Assembly (NCBI RefSeq): GCF_027158465.1
Contig: NZ_JAMKYL010000002.1
Location: 1-64,000 of the forward strand
Source: Oxalobacter paeniformigenes
Lineage (GTDB): Bacteria > Pseudomonadota > Gammaproteobacteria > Burkholderiales > Burkholderiaceae_D
Reading direction: 5' to 3'
DNA length: 64,000 nt
How positions within the stretch are numbered: the first letter of the stretch is position 1; every line of letters begins with the position of its first letter. Below the pieces are notes generated by a model. It ran no database searches. It worked only from the letters and a program-made list of their open reading frames with translations, and was not told where the DNA came from. Positions 44,333 through 52,446 of this stretch are shown here, piece after piece. The position numbers were made by a program, and so were the translations under genes.

Positions 44333-44965
44333 ATGCAAGAAAATCCTGTTGTTTTCATCAAGGAACTGTCCGAACGGGATCGTCCTTTCATGCTCAATCA
44401 TTTTCTGGGCCTGAGTGCCGCAGACCGGCGTTTGCGTTTCGGAGCAGCGTTGCCGGATGAGGCGGTGACGCGTTATGTCCAGAGTATCGATTTCACGCGC
44501 GATACGGTTTTCGGCGTGTACGAAAGTACATACAGTCTTGTCGGTGTCGGACATCTCGCTTTTCTGGATCCGGCAGCATTGCCTGCACTGGATGGGGAGC
44601 GCAAACATCGGGTGGCCGAATTCGGCGTTTCCGTGTCGGCCCCCATGCGTCGCAAAAACGTCGGAACCAAATTATTTGATCGTGCGGCCATTCATTGCCG
44701 CAACAGGCACATCGATACCCTGTATATTCATTGTCTGGCGTCAAACAAACCCATGTTGTGCATTGCCGAGAAGGCAGGTATGCAAATCCACAAGGATCAT
44801 GGTGAGGTGGATGGTTATTTGCACTTGCCGGAACCGGATTCCGAGAGTGTCCGTCAGGAACAAGCCGAGGAACGGGTTGCATCCCTTGATTATGCGTTGA
44901 ATGGAAGGATCCGGCATGCTGTCGGTTGGCTCAGGAATCTGGTACGGCAGGAAACGGCAACATAA
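44333..44965 (+). CDS. GNAT-family N-acetyltransferase
   Basis: A 210-residue protein with a single GNAT fold over about residues 5-165: the strand VGVGHLAFLD, the acetyl-CoA loop FGVSVSAPMRRKNVGTKL, and the HCLASNKPMLCIAEKAGM block. The substrate is unknown. The N-terminal ELSERDRPFMLNHFLGLS resembles GNATs attached to larger acyl-CoA synthetase-like proteins, but this one is free-standing. AAAAGGAG precedes the ATG. It follows cca by 58 bases and may be co-transcribed. Confidence 0.85.
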   Translation: MQENPVVFIKELSERDRPFMLNHFLGLSAADRRLRFGAALPDEAVTRYVQSIDFTRDTVFGVYESTYSLVGVGHLAFLDPAALPALDGERKHRVAEFGVSVSAPMRRKNVGTKLFDRAAIHCRNRHIDTLYIHCLASNKPMLCIAEKAGMQIHKDHGEVDGYLHLPEPDSESVRQEQAEERVASLDYALNGRIRHAVGWLRNLVRQETAT

Positions 44966-45038
44966 CCCCGTTTTGTTAGTGACAATGCATTGTGAAGCCA
45001 GATAGCATCAGGATATCTGTATCCGACATAGATAACGG

Positions 45039-45075
45039 ACAAGGCGAATCTGGCGCTTTGCAAGATTCGCCTTGT
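45039..45075. terminator. Stem-loop between convergent GNAT and nitrilase genes
   Basis: ACAAGGCGAATCT (45039-45051) and AGATTCGCCTTGT (45063-45075) form a perfect 13-bp stem with an 11-base loop. A T-run is lacking, but position and stability favour a 3'-end structure serving both strands. Confidence 0.7.
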
Positions 45076-45083
45076 GGCAGAAA

Positions 45084-46127
45084 CTAGAGGATGCAGGTTT
45101 CATGACAGGGTGTTTCCGAGAATGTCGGCGAGCAATATTCTTCTGATGAAAAATGTGCCGGTTTCTGTTCAGATCGGTTGACATGAAGCTGGAAAATATC
45201 CAGTCTCTGATACGAGCCGACAATATCATGAATGCCTTTCAGAGCGATTTCTCTTGAGATATCGATATCTGCATAAACAATACCCTCTTTTCCGACAATC
45301 GGTTCCGATGCGTATTCACCATCAGGACCGACAATCATGGTGGCTGCCGGACAGGCGTTTTCCAGAAAGGTGCGCAAGGTCTCATTATCGCCGGCTACCT
45401 GATTGATGGCGTCTTCATCAAGTACACCTGACGACGCAATATTAAAAACCTTTCCCTCGAAGGCGTGTGATGCTGCTCTGACATGAATGACATCTTTCAT
45501 ATTGTATCCACCTGAAATATTGGATTGGCGCATGGTGGGCCAGCAAGGCGGATAGGTAGAAATATGTACCTGTTCACCTTGTGCCACCATACTGTATCGT
45601 GCCAGCGTATTGGTGTTTTCTCCACAAATCAGCACACCCAGTTTTCCGATTTCCGTATCATGTACCAGCAGGGATGAGCCGTCGCCAAAGCTGTGCACCA
45701 GTTTTTCAGCCCAGGTTGGCATGATCTTCCGGTGCTTGCCGATCAGGTTGCCGTGATCGTCGAATAACAGATTCGTATTCCACATGGCACCCATACTGTA
45801 ATCTGACTTTTCGGTAACGCCGATTGAAAGAAAAACATGATATTTTCTGGCAAGGTTCGCCAATCTTTCAAAAGCGACGCTTTTGACATCCAGAGCGTTT
45901 TCGTACAGTCGTTTGAAAAGTGGATGCTGGTCTATCGGAGCCTGTACCAGACACCAGACAGGAAAACAGGGAATGAAAGATTCCGGAAAAACAACCAGCT
46001 TTGCACCCTGTTCCGTAGCTTCTTGCAGCAAGGTTTCCACTTTGTCGATAGTCGCTTCGCGATTTAGGAAAACGGGAGCAGCCTGAACAGCAGCTGCCTT
46101 GAATACAGGATAAGTATCGCCACTCAT
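45084..46127 (-). CDS. Nitrilase (carbon-nitrogen hydrolase)
   Basis: A 347-residue nitrilase-superfamily enzyme hydrolysing nitriles to carboxylic acids and ammonia. The catalytic triad is visible: E49 (FPESF), K134 (KHRKIMPT) and C168 in LICGENTNTLARY. The canonical CWEH around the nucleophile is CGEN here, pointing to a distinct nitrilase clade. The substrate cannot be read from sequence. It is the last gene of a tight operon after a DUF485 protein and an ActP-like symporter (15- and 5-base gaps), so a nitrile-derived or imported acid may be shared. GC is lower than in surrounding genes. Confidence 0.9.
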   Translation of the reverse strand: MSGDTYPVFKAAAVQAAPVFLNREATIDKVETLLQEATEQGAKLVVFPESFIPCFPVWCLVQAPIDQHPLFKRLYENALDVKSVAFERLANLARKYHVFLSIGVTEKSDYSMGAMWNTNLLFDDHGNLIGKHRKIMPTWAEKLVHSFGDGSSLLVHDTEIGKLGVLICGENTNTLARYSMVAQGEQVHISTYPPCWPTMRQSNISGGYNMKDVIHVRAASHAFEGKVFNIASSGVLDEDAINQVAGDNETLRTFLENACPAATMIVGPDGEYASEPIVGKEGIVYADIDISREIALKGIHDIVGSYQRLDIFQLHVNRSEQKPAHFSSEEYCSPTFSETPCHETCIL

Positions 46128-46142
46128 TTTTCATTCCTTTCT

Positions 46143-47672
46143 TTATTCAGCGCCCAGTCCGCTATGGGAACGGACGGACAGTTCGACATATTTCTGTTCA
46201 GCAGCTTTGTCAGCCGTTAGCAATGACGCGATAACTGTGATCAAAAAACCTAGCGGAATGGTCACAATGCCCGGGTTGTTTAACGGAAAAACAGCATCAC
46301 CCCCCATGATGGATGGACCGGTCAATACAGCGAAAAGAGAAATGACCGTTCCGCCGATGATGCCGACCAATGCACCTGTTGTCGTCAGTTTTTTCCAGTA
46401 CAACGCCAGGATAATCGTTGGCAAATTGACAGTTGCCGCGATAGAAAATGCCAGGCCGGAAAGATACGCTACGTTCATATGCTTTAATGCCAGCGAACAG
46501 ATAATGGCGAGAATACCAATCGCAATAGCAGATATCCGGGCGGTTCTGATTTGTCCGTGATGATCCTGAATACCGTTTTTCACGACTTTGAACCAGAAAT
46601 CGTAAGAAAAAGCCGTTGATGCTGCGATGCAAAGTCCCGAAACGGTTGCGATAACCGTAATGAAGGCAATGGAGACAATGAATGCCATGAACAGTTCTCC
46701 TGTAAACGAACCTTCACCTCCTGCGACGAATCTTGCCAGCATCGGGGTTGCCAGATTGCCGCCGGGATCCATCGCGTAAATCGCAGCTTTGCCGACCAGT
46801 ACGGCGGCACCGAGACCGAAAATGAACGTGATCATGTGAAACATGCCCATAAACAGCATCGTCCAGAGCGCACTCTTTTGTGCCTGTTCCTTGGATTTGA
46901 CTGTAAACAGGCGCATCAGGACATGTGGCATGGCAGCTGTACCAAACAACAGGCTCAGGCCCAATGAATATCTTTCAACAGGGTTTTTGAGCCAGCCGCC
47001 TTGCTGAATCCATTTTTCTCCCAGTTCCGGAGAATTGACGACAGCATCGAAAAGGTTGGAAACGCTGAAATCAAAGTGAGACATAGTCAGCCATGCCAGC
47101 AGATAACCGGCTGCCAGCAACAGAATGGCTTTGAGCGACTGAATCCATGTGGCAGCCATCATGCCGCCCAGCACCACATAGACGATCATCAAACCACCGA
47201 CGACCAGAATACCGACCGTATCTGAGATGCCGAACAAAATCTTGCTTAATGCACCGGCTGCGACCATTTGCGGAATCAGATAAGTCAGGCTGACGATAAA
47301 TACCGTGACCGCGACAGCCGGACGTATCGATTTCTGGTTAAGCCGATAGGATACGATATCAATGAAAGTATATTTCCCGGAGTTGCGGATGACCTCTGCA
47401 ACCAGAATCAATACCACGAAAAACGAGGCGAACCAGCAAATCGAAAAAATTTCACCGTCCAGCCCGTGAAATGCGATCAGACCCGCAATCCCCAGAAAGG
47501 CGCCGGACGCCATGAATTCTCCGGCGATTGCCAGACCGTTTTGCCATCCTGGAATATCGCCACCGGCAGCATAAAAATCTTTATCGGTTCTGACTTTCTT
47601 GGCCGCTCTGGCCGTTACGATCAATGTTAGTGCAATCAGAACCAGAAAAACGATAACCGATAGAATATGCAT
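46143..47672 (-). CDS. Sodium:solute symporter, ActP-like monocarboxylate transporter
   Basis: A 509-residue SSS-family symporter with about 13 membrane segments. FYAAGGDIPGWQNGLAIAGE near residue 33, LTYLIPQMVAAG, and the GLGAAVLVGK region follow E. coli ActP, the acetate/glycolate permease. The adjacent DUF485 gene upstream repeats the yjcH-actP arrangement. Acetate or a similar short acid is the likely cargo; the linked nitrilase suggests the acid could be different. Membrane topology and the sodium dependence are inferred from the family. Confidence 0.9.
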   Translation of the reverse strand: MHILSVIVFLVLIALTLIVTARAAKKVRTDKDFYAAGGDIPGWQNGLAIAGEFMASGAFLGIAGLIAFHGLDGEIFSICWFASFFVVLILVAEVIRNSGKYTFIDIVSYRLNQKSIRPAVAVTVFIVSLTYLIPQMVAAGALSKILFGISDTVGILVVGGLMIVYVVLGGMMAATWIQSLKAILLLAAGYLLAWLTMSHFDFSVSNLFDAVVNSPELGEKWIQQGGWLKNPVERYSLGLSLLFGTAAMPHVLMRLFTVKSKEQAQKSALWTMLFMGMFHMITFIFGLGAAVLVGKAAIYAMDPGGNLATPMLARFVAGGEGSFTGELFMAFIVSIAFITVIATVSGLCIAASTAFSYDFWFKVVKNGIQDHHGQIRTARISAIAIGILAIICSLALKHMNVAYLSGLAFSIAATVNLPTIILALYWKKLTTTGALVGIIGGTVISLFAVLTGPSIMGGDAVFPLNNPGIVTIPLGFLITVIASLLTADKAAEQKYVELSVRSHSGLGAE

Positions 47673-47677
47673 GATTG

Positions 47678-47992
47678 TTATCCTTTCGTGGAATATGTTC
47701 TGACAACCTGATCTTCATACGGATAAACATGCGCTTTTGTGTAGCATGTAAACCAGATTCCCAGAATGCCGGTTAAAGGAAACAAAGACATTACAAAAAG
47801 AAAACCCAGATCAATCCGTCCGAAAATTTTCAGATTGCCTATATTTGGAAAAATGCCTTGCACGGAAAACAGGCATAAAAAAACCAATGTGAAAAAAGTC
47901 AGAAGTGGAATGACAAATTTCAGACGATTGTTTTTGGCTTTTTTGAACGCGATAGAATTAAATGCACCTTGCCAGTCAATAACTTTTTTCAT
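47678..47992 (-). CDS. DUF485 (YjcH-like) inner-membrane protein
   Basis: A 104-residue protein with two membrane helices (about residues 27-47 and 62-83), the DUF485 pattern, with a basic N-terminus. It lies five bases upstream of the symporter gene, the same pairing as yjcH-actP. Function unknown; probably an accessory subunit. A 60-base line inside it (47881-47940) has 20 G/C by hand count, about 33 percent, far below typical genes here. Confidence 0.85.
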   Translation of the reverse strand: MKKVIDWQGAFNSIAFKKAKNNRLKFVIPLLTFFTLVFLCLFSVQGIFPNIGNLKIFGRIDLGFLFVMSLFPLTGILGIWFTCYTKAHVYPYEDQVVRTYSTKG

Positions 47993-48051
47993 TTCGATTC
48001 TCCCTATCTAATAGTTTTTCGTAGAGGCCATCAGTACAAATTAGGGCTACA

Positions 48052-49092
48052 ATGCTGTTTTTCAGAAAGTTTTTCCGGACTATGTCGGAAATTACCTATC
48101 CTTTTGGCAAGACAGTCCCGACAAGAGATGCGGCAATAATCGTGCCAGATGTTGCTTGGCTGCGTATGCCGTTACCTTACGTGCTGAATCACGTCAATAT
48201 CTGGCTGATCAAAGACAGCGATGGATGGTGTGCGGTCGATACCGGTGCGACTTGTGCAGTTGGCATACAAGTCTGGGAAAACAGTTTGCGGACATACCGT
48301 CTTGTCAAACAGGTCGTAACCCATGCGCATCCGGATCATGCCGGAATGGCCGGCTGGCTGGAAAAAAAGACAGGTGCTTCCTTGTGGATGACGCATGGCG
48401 GATATCTGTCTGCGCTTGCACGTTTGAACCAGTGGGGAAATTATTCGGTCGGCGCGATGGTACATCTTTTCCGTATGCACGGACTGGATGAAAAACGGCT
48501 GGATATGCTGGCTTCATATGAAGGCGCATACCGGCGTGATTGTCCTTTTTTGCCCGCTACCTTTCATGGTCTGCGTGACGGCAGCGATATGGTGATCGGT
48601 GACGATGTCTGGGAAGTGATGACCGGTTACGGACATGCAGTGGAGCATGCCTCGTTTTATTGCAGGAAGAAAAAGCTGCTTTTGGCAGGCGATATGCTGT
48701 TGCCCAGCATTATCACCAATATTCCGGTCGCGCCTGCCAATCCGGAGGACGATCCGTTACAGGATTTTCTCGACTCGATACGGCGTTACCGTGATTTACC
48801 CGACGATGTACTCGTTTTGCCGGCGCACGGCCGTCCGTTTACCGGAATCCAGGCGCGCCTTGATTTTCTGGAATCCTATCACCGGTCGCGAATCGGGAAA
48901 GTTTTGTCGGTATGCAGCATAGCCTGTACGGCTCGCGATATCGTGCCGGTATTGTTTGAAAAGGGAATGGACGAAGTCCATCAATGCATGTTTGCCATGG
49001 GTGAGTCAATCGCTTACCTGAATCATCTGGAAAAACAGGGAAAACTGGCCAGACAGGAGCGGGAAGGAGAGATCCGTTTTGTCAAAGTCTGA
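48052..49092 (+). CDS. MBL-fold metallo-hydrolase
   Basis: A 346-residue metallo-beta-lactamase-fold enzyme. The metal motif THAHPDHAG gives H91, H93, D95 and H96, with further ligands H636-type GHAVEHASFY near residue 195, D216-type LLLAGDMLLP, and H265-type LPAHGRPF. It belongs to a family of hydroxyacylglutathione-hydrolase-like proteins with a C-terminal helical extension, often placed near acyl-CoA metabolism. The start is either 48052, with AGGG upstream, or the ATG at 48082. It diverges from the DUF485-symporter-nitrilase operon. Substrate unknown. Confidence 0.87.
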   Translation: MLFFRKFFRTMSEITYPFGKTVPTRDAAIIVPDVAWLRMPLPYVLNHVNIWLIKDSDGWCAVDTGATCAVGIQVWENSLRTYRLVKQVVTHAHPDHAGMAGWLEKKTGASLWMTHGGYLSALARLNQWGNYSVGAMVHLFRMHGLDEKRLDMLASYEGAYRRDCPFLPATFHGLRDGSDMVIGDDVWEVMTGYGHAVEHASFYCRKKKLLLAGDMLLPSIITNIPVAPANPEDDPLQDFLDSIRRYRDLPDDVLVLPAHGRPFTGIQARLDFLESYHRSRIGKVLSVCSIACTARDIVPVLFEKGMDEVHQCMFAMGESIAYLNHLEKQGKLARQEREGEIRFVKV

Positions 49093-49097
49093 AAAAT

Positions 49098-49121
49098 CGG
49101 CCGGCAATTTTTTGCCGGCCG
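49098..49121. terminator. Terminator between MBL hydrolase and lrgB
   Basis: CGGCCGGCAA (49098-49107), loop TTTT, TTGCCGGCCG (49112-49121): a perfect 10-bp GC-rich stem between convergent genes ending at 49092 and 49128. Confidence 0.8.
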
Positions 49122-49127
49122 ACAAAT

Positions 49128-49823
49128 TCAGATGCCGAACAGATGCAGGATGTAGGGGGTGAGCAAACCGGTCAATGTACCGTTGACGATCAGCCCGAGA
49201 CTCGAATAGACGCCAAGTTTGATGTTTTTGTCCATGGCGTGCGAAGTGCCGACGGCATGGGCGGCTGCGCCCAGTGCCAGTCCTTGTGCGATCGGACTTT
49301 TCACACCGACCAGTCGCAGGAATTTCAGCCCGAAAATCGCCCCCAGAATACCGGTGATGATGACAATGATCGCCGTCAGGGACGGAATGCCGCCGGTCAG
49401 GCTGGAGACTTCCATCGCGATAGGCGTGGTCGCCGATTTGGGGGCCAGCGAAATGGCGACATCCATGCTGGCGCCCAGATAATGCGCGATCAGAAAAGCC
49501 GATACGGCACCGACAATACATCCCACAAGCTGGCAGGCCATGATCGGAACGGCCTGTTTGCGGATTTGTTCGATTTGCTGATAAAGCGGGACACCCAGTG
49601 CGACGATGGCCGGTTTGAGCAGGAATTCGATATATTTTCCGCCGGCATAATACGTTTCATAGGAAATATCACCCACTTTCAGAATCAGGATGATCAGAAT
49701 GATCGCTACCAGAATCGGGTTCAGTATGATGGATTTGAGGCGTTTCTGTAACAGTTGTGCGCCCCAAAACAGCCCCACCGTCATGGTGACAGCAAACAGT
49801 TCACTATGCAGAAAGTCACTCAT
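49128..49823 (-). CDS. lrgB: LrgB/CidB-family membrane protein
   Basis: A 231-residue protein with about seven membrane segments. The conserved SLAPKSATTPIAMEVSS block near residue 125 and GLALGAAAHAVGTSHA near 181 define the LrgB family. With its partner LrgA/CidA, related systems affect murein hydrolase activity, cell death and pyruvate or by-product transport. It overlaps cidA/lrgA by four bases. Confidence 0.93.
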   Translation of the reverse strand: MSDFLHSELFAVTMTVGLFWGAQLLQKRLKSIILNPILVAIILIILILKVGDISYETYYAGGKYIEFLLKPAIVALGVPLYQQIEQIRKQAVPIMACQLVGCIVGAVSAFLIAHYLGASMDVAISLAPKSATTPIAMEVSSLTGGIPSLTAIIVIITGILGAIFGLKFLRLVGVKSPIAQGLALGAAAHAVGTSHAMDKNIKLGVYSSLGLIVNGTLTGLLTPYILHLFGI

Positions 49824-50158
49824 AGTATTTTACGGATAATTTGATAGGTCCAGCCGGTGGCTGCCAGAACAAGCAGCATACTGATCAGTGTGGCAGCGAC
49901 GATCGGGATCAGCTGTGCCTGAATAATGCCGAGATACAGCATCAGGGCGACGCCGGGCGGAACGAAAAACAGTCCGAGATGGGACAACAGAAAATCGGAA
50001 AATCCCTTGACCCATTCAAGCTTGACAAGACCGGTCTTGAGCAGGAAGGTCAGAATCAGCATGCCCAAAAGCGATGAGGGAAAATGAATATGGGTCACGT
50101 GAACGATCAGTTCTGCAAGGGCAAGACACAGAAGAATAATGGAACATTGACGAAGCAT
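49820..50158 (-). CDS. cidA: CidA/LrgA holin-like protein
   Basis: A 112-residue four-helix membrane protein. FPSSLLGMLILTFLLKTG near residue 27 and HLGLFFVPPGVALM near residue 60 are the LrgA/CidA signatures. The ATG at 50158 has AAGGA six bases upstream; further in-frame upstream residues look unrelated. First gene of the pair with lrgB; no LysR or two-component regulator is adjacent. Confidence 0.9.
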   Translation of the reverse strand: MLRQCSIILLCLALAELIVHVTHIHFPSSLLGMLILTFLLKTGLVKLEWVKGFSDFLLSHLGLFFVPPGVALMLYLGIIQAQLIPIVAATLISMLLVLAATGWTYQIIRKIL

Positions 50159-50257
50159 TTGGATTCCTTGCGAAAAGCATAACAATGTGCACGCATACGA
50201 TAGCACTATTCATGTTTTCCGGCAGCAGGGAATCAATGAGAAAATGTTCGGTAAATG

Positions 50258-51217
50258 TTAATGCAATGAACGGGATATGTCGGACCCCGGAATGTTTTGT
50301 TCCGAAAGCAGAAGGGCCAGCGCTTTTTCGCAATCCTTGCATCCTGCGAGCAGACCTTCATGGAACAGATCAAACGCTTTTTTGATGTCCTGTTTCAGGC
50401 CGTTTCCTTTTTTGTAGAGCGTACCGAGCCAGACGTAAGCCGGCAAAAAGCCCTCGGCAATGGCGCGTTGCATCAGTTGCAGCCCGGTTTGCGTATTGGT
50501 TTTGCCATGACTGCCGGTAATGAGGTGGTGGCCGAGAATGGCCATGGTACGTTCATCGCCGCAGTCGGCGACTTTCCATAGCCAGTCATGGGCCAGCTCG
50601 ATATCCCGGGCGACATATTTGCCTTCGAAGTAAAGGTCGGACAAATGATTGCCTGCATTGAGATAACCGTCACGAAAAGCGGATACAAGTTTCTGCAATC
50701 CGGCATCGGCGTTCGGTATACAGCCTTCACCCTTGAGCAGCATCATTCCGACAGTCGCTCTGGCAGAGAGAACGCCATGTTCACCTGCATAAGACAGCAG
50801 TTCGAAAGCCTTTGATGTATCGGCCGGGACACCATAACCTGACTGGTATAGCCATCCCAGATTGGCATATGCCCTGGGTTCGCCCAGGGCGATCGCTTTT
50901 TCATACCAGCGAACGCCCTCGTCGAGATCCTGTATCACTGCAATACCCAGCGCGTGGATTTTCCCCATGTGGAACGTGGCGGCAGGATGATGCTGTTCTG
51001 CCAGTGACCTGATGCGTTCGATGGCGTTGAAATAGTTGACCGGGGTCAGCGATTCCGTATCCGTTTGTGTGTCGATCCGTGATTTTGCCTGTTCGAGAAA
51101 TTTGGCATTTACCGGAGAATGGATGACATAGCAAATGAAATCGCCTTTTGCATTACTGGAACCGATTTCGGACCAGATAATGTCATCGATTTCGTCATCA
51201 GGGTGTTTTACTGTCAT
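50258..51217 (-). CDS. Sel1-like repeat (TPR-type) protein
   Basis: A 319-residue protein with seven or so Sel1 repeats, each about 36 residues, from about residue 72 to 310. Examples are AYANLGWLYQSGYGVPADTSKAFE and AYVWLGTLYKKGNGLKQDIKKAF in shortened form. The first 70 residues are a unique acidic stretch. There is no signal peptide, so a cytoplasmic scaffold is likely. The function is unknown, and adjacent genes suggest nothing specific. Confidence 0.85.
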   Translation of the reverse strand: MTVKHPDDEIDDIIWSEIGSSNAKGDFICYVIHSPVNAKFLEQAKSRIDTQTDTESLTPVNYFNAIERIRSLAEQHHPAATFHMGKIHALGIAVIQDLDEGVRWYEKAIALGEPRAYANLGWLYQSGYGVPADTSKAFELLSYAGEHGVLSARATVGMMLLKGEGCIPNADAGLQKLVSAFRDGYLNAGNHLSDLYFEGKYVARDIELAHDWLWKVADCGDERTMAILGHHLITGSHGKTNTQTGLQLMQRAIAEGFLPAYVWLGTLYKKGNGLKQDIKKAFDLFHEGLLAGCKDCEKALALLLSEQNIPGSDISRSLH

Positions 51218-51265
51218 GCATGCAGCCTGTGCAGAACGGGATGGCTGTCCCGGTATGGCGGGAAA

Positions 51266-51520
51266 TCAGAAGAACGGTCTGGGATCCTCTACCGAGATGC
51301 GATACTGGTATTTCAGATCGCTGTTTGCACTTGGCGGGAGCGGCATCAGGCCACGAGGATCGAGACGTACCTTGTACAGGGGAACAGGATCGGCGCCTTC
51401 TTTTTTATCCCATTCGAAAACGGCATATGGAATGCCGTCCAGATAGACCAGATCGACGATGACAAGTCCCTGCATTTCGCCGGCACGGGAAACAAGAGTG
51501 CGAATTTTTGATATTTCCAT
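51266..51520 (-). CDS. Small conserved-looking protein of unknown function
   Basis: An 84-residue protein I cannot assign. It looks beta-rich, with alternating hydrophobic strands (GLVIVDLVYLDGIPYAVFEW), an acidic turn, a strand VPLYKVRLDPRGL, and a proline-rich tail ending in PRPFF. I chose the ATG at 51520 with GGA nine bases upstream; the longer frame to 51718 reads like noncoding sequence. It lies between the Sel1 protein and the E1-like enzyme on the same strand. It has no C-terminal glycine pair, so it is not an obvious ubiquitin-like partner. Confidence 0.65.
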   Translation of the reverse strand: MEISKIRTLVSRAGEMQGLVIVDLVYLDGIPYAVFEWDKKEGADPVPLYKVRLDPRGLMPLPPSANSDLKYQYRISVEDPRPFF

Positions 51521-51663
51521 AAAAGAATTCCAGCTAGACAAATAATAAAAAGAATTTCGTTGAAACCAGACTAACGATAGCATGATATTGCAAATATTGT
51601 TATCCGGTTTGTGCGTTTCGGTGAAAGTCAGCTCAAAAAGAGGCAAGTCGTGCCAGTCGCAGG

Positions 51664-52446
51664 CTATACATTTTCTGCAAGTGTTTTGCCGATGGCGCGT
51701 CCTGAACAGACAGGGCAATCAGGGTTGCGGTCAATCCAGATTTTCGTCCATTCCATGGTCAACGCATCCAGAAGCCAGAGTGATCCTGCCAGTGACTGGC
51801 CGATACCTGCAGCCAGCTTGAGTGCCTCGGCTGCCTGCATGGTGCCGATGATGCCGACCAGCGGTGCGAAAACACCGACCTGTGCAGCCTTGATATCTTC
51901 GAAATGCTGGTCTTCCGGAAACAGGCAGGCATAGCATGGAGAATCCTGTCGTCGCGGATCGTAAACGGATATTTGTCCGTCGAATCCGACGACGGCACCG
52001 GAAACGAGCGGTTTGCCCAGTGTCATGCAGGCACGGTTGATCGCAAGGCGTGTTTTGAAATTGTCGGTACAATCCAGTACGACATCGGCAGCACCGACCA
52101 GTTCCGCCAGGCTGTTTTCATCGACTCTTTCAGTAACGGCGACAACATCGACAGTCGGATTGATTTGCCCAAGCGCGATTTTGCCGGATTGCGCCTTGTT
52201 CATGCCGATCCGGTCGGTGGTGTGAAGGATCTGGCGTTGCAAGTTGGTCAGATCGACCTGGTCATCATCGACCAGCGTGATTTTTCCGAATCCCCCGGAA
52301 GCCAGATACAGGGATGCGGGTGAACCGAGACCACCTGCACCGATGACGAGGGCATGGGAAACCGCAATTTTCTCCTGTCCGGCCTCACCGAGGTCTGACA
52401 GGAGAATATGACGGGCATAACGCTGCCGTTGTTCGTCATTCATCAT
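51664..52446 (-). CDS. MoeB/ThiF/HesA-family adenylyltransferase (E1-like)
   Basis: A 260-residue E1-like enzyme that adenylates the C-terminus of a sulfur-carrier protein (MoaD or ThiS). Nucleotide-binding VIGAGGLGSPAS starts at residue 34, the R-finger region is near 71, and the catalytic DCTDNFKTR is at 125. Zinc cysteines are C171, C174, C244 and C247 (CYAC, CPVC). There is no rhodanese domain. It overlaps the ctpA stop by four bases. MoeB and ThiF cannot be told apart here, so I give no symbol. Confidence 0.9.
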   Translation of the reverse strand: MMNDEQRQRYARHILLSDLGEAGQEKIAVSHALVIGAGGLGSPASLYLASGGFGKITLVDDDQVDLTNLQRQILHTTDRIGMNKAQSGKIALGQINPTVDVVAVTERVDENSLAELVGAADVVLDCTDNFKTRLAINRACMTLGKPLVSGAVVGFDGQISVYDPRRQDSPCYACLFPEDQHFEDIKAAQVGVFAPLVGIIGTMQAAEALKLAAGIGQSLAGSLWLLDALTMEWTKIWIDRNPDCPVCSGRAIGKTLAENV

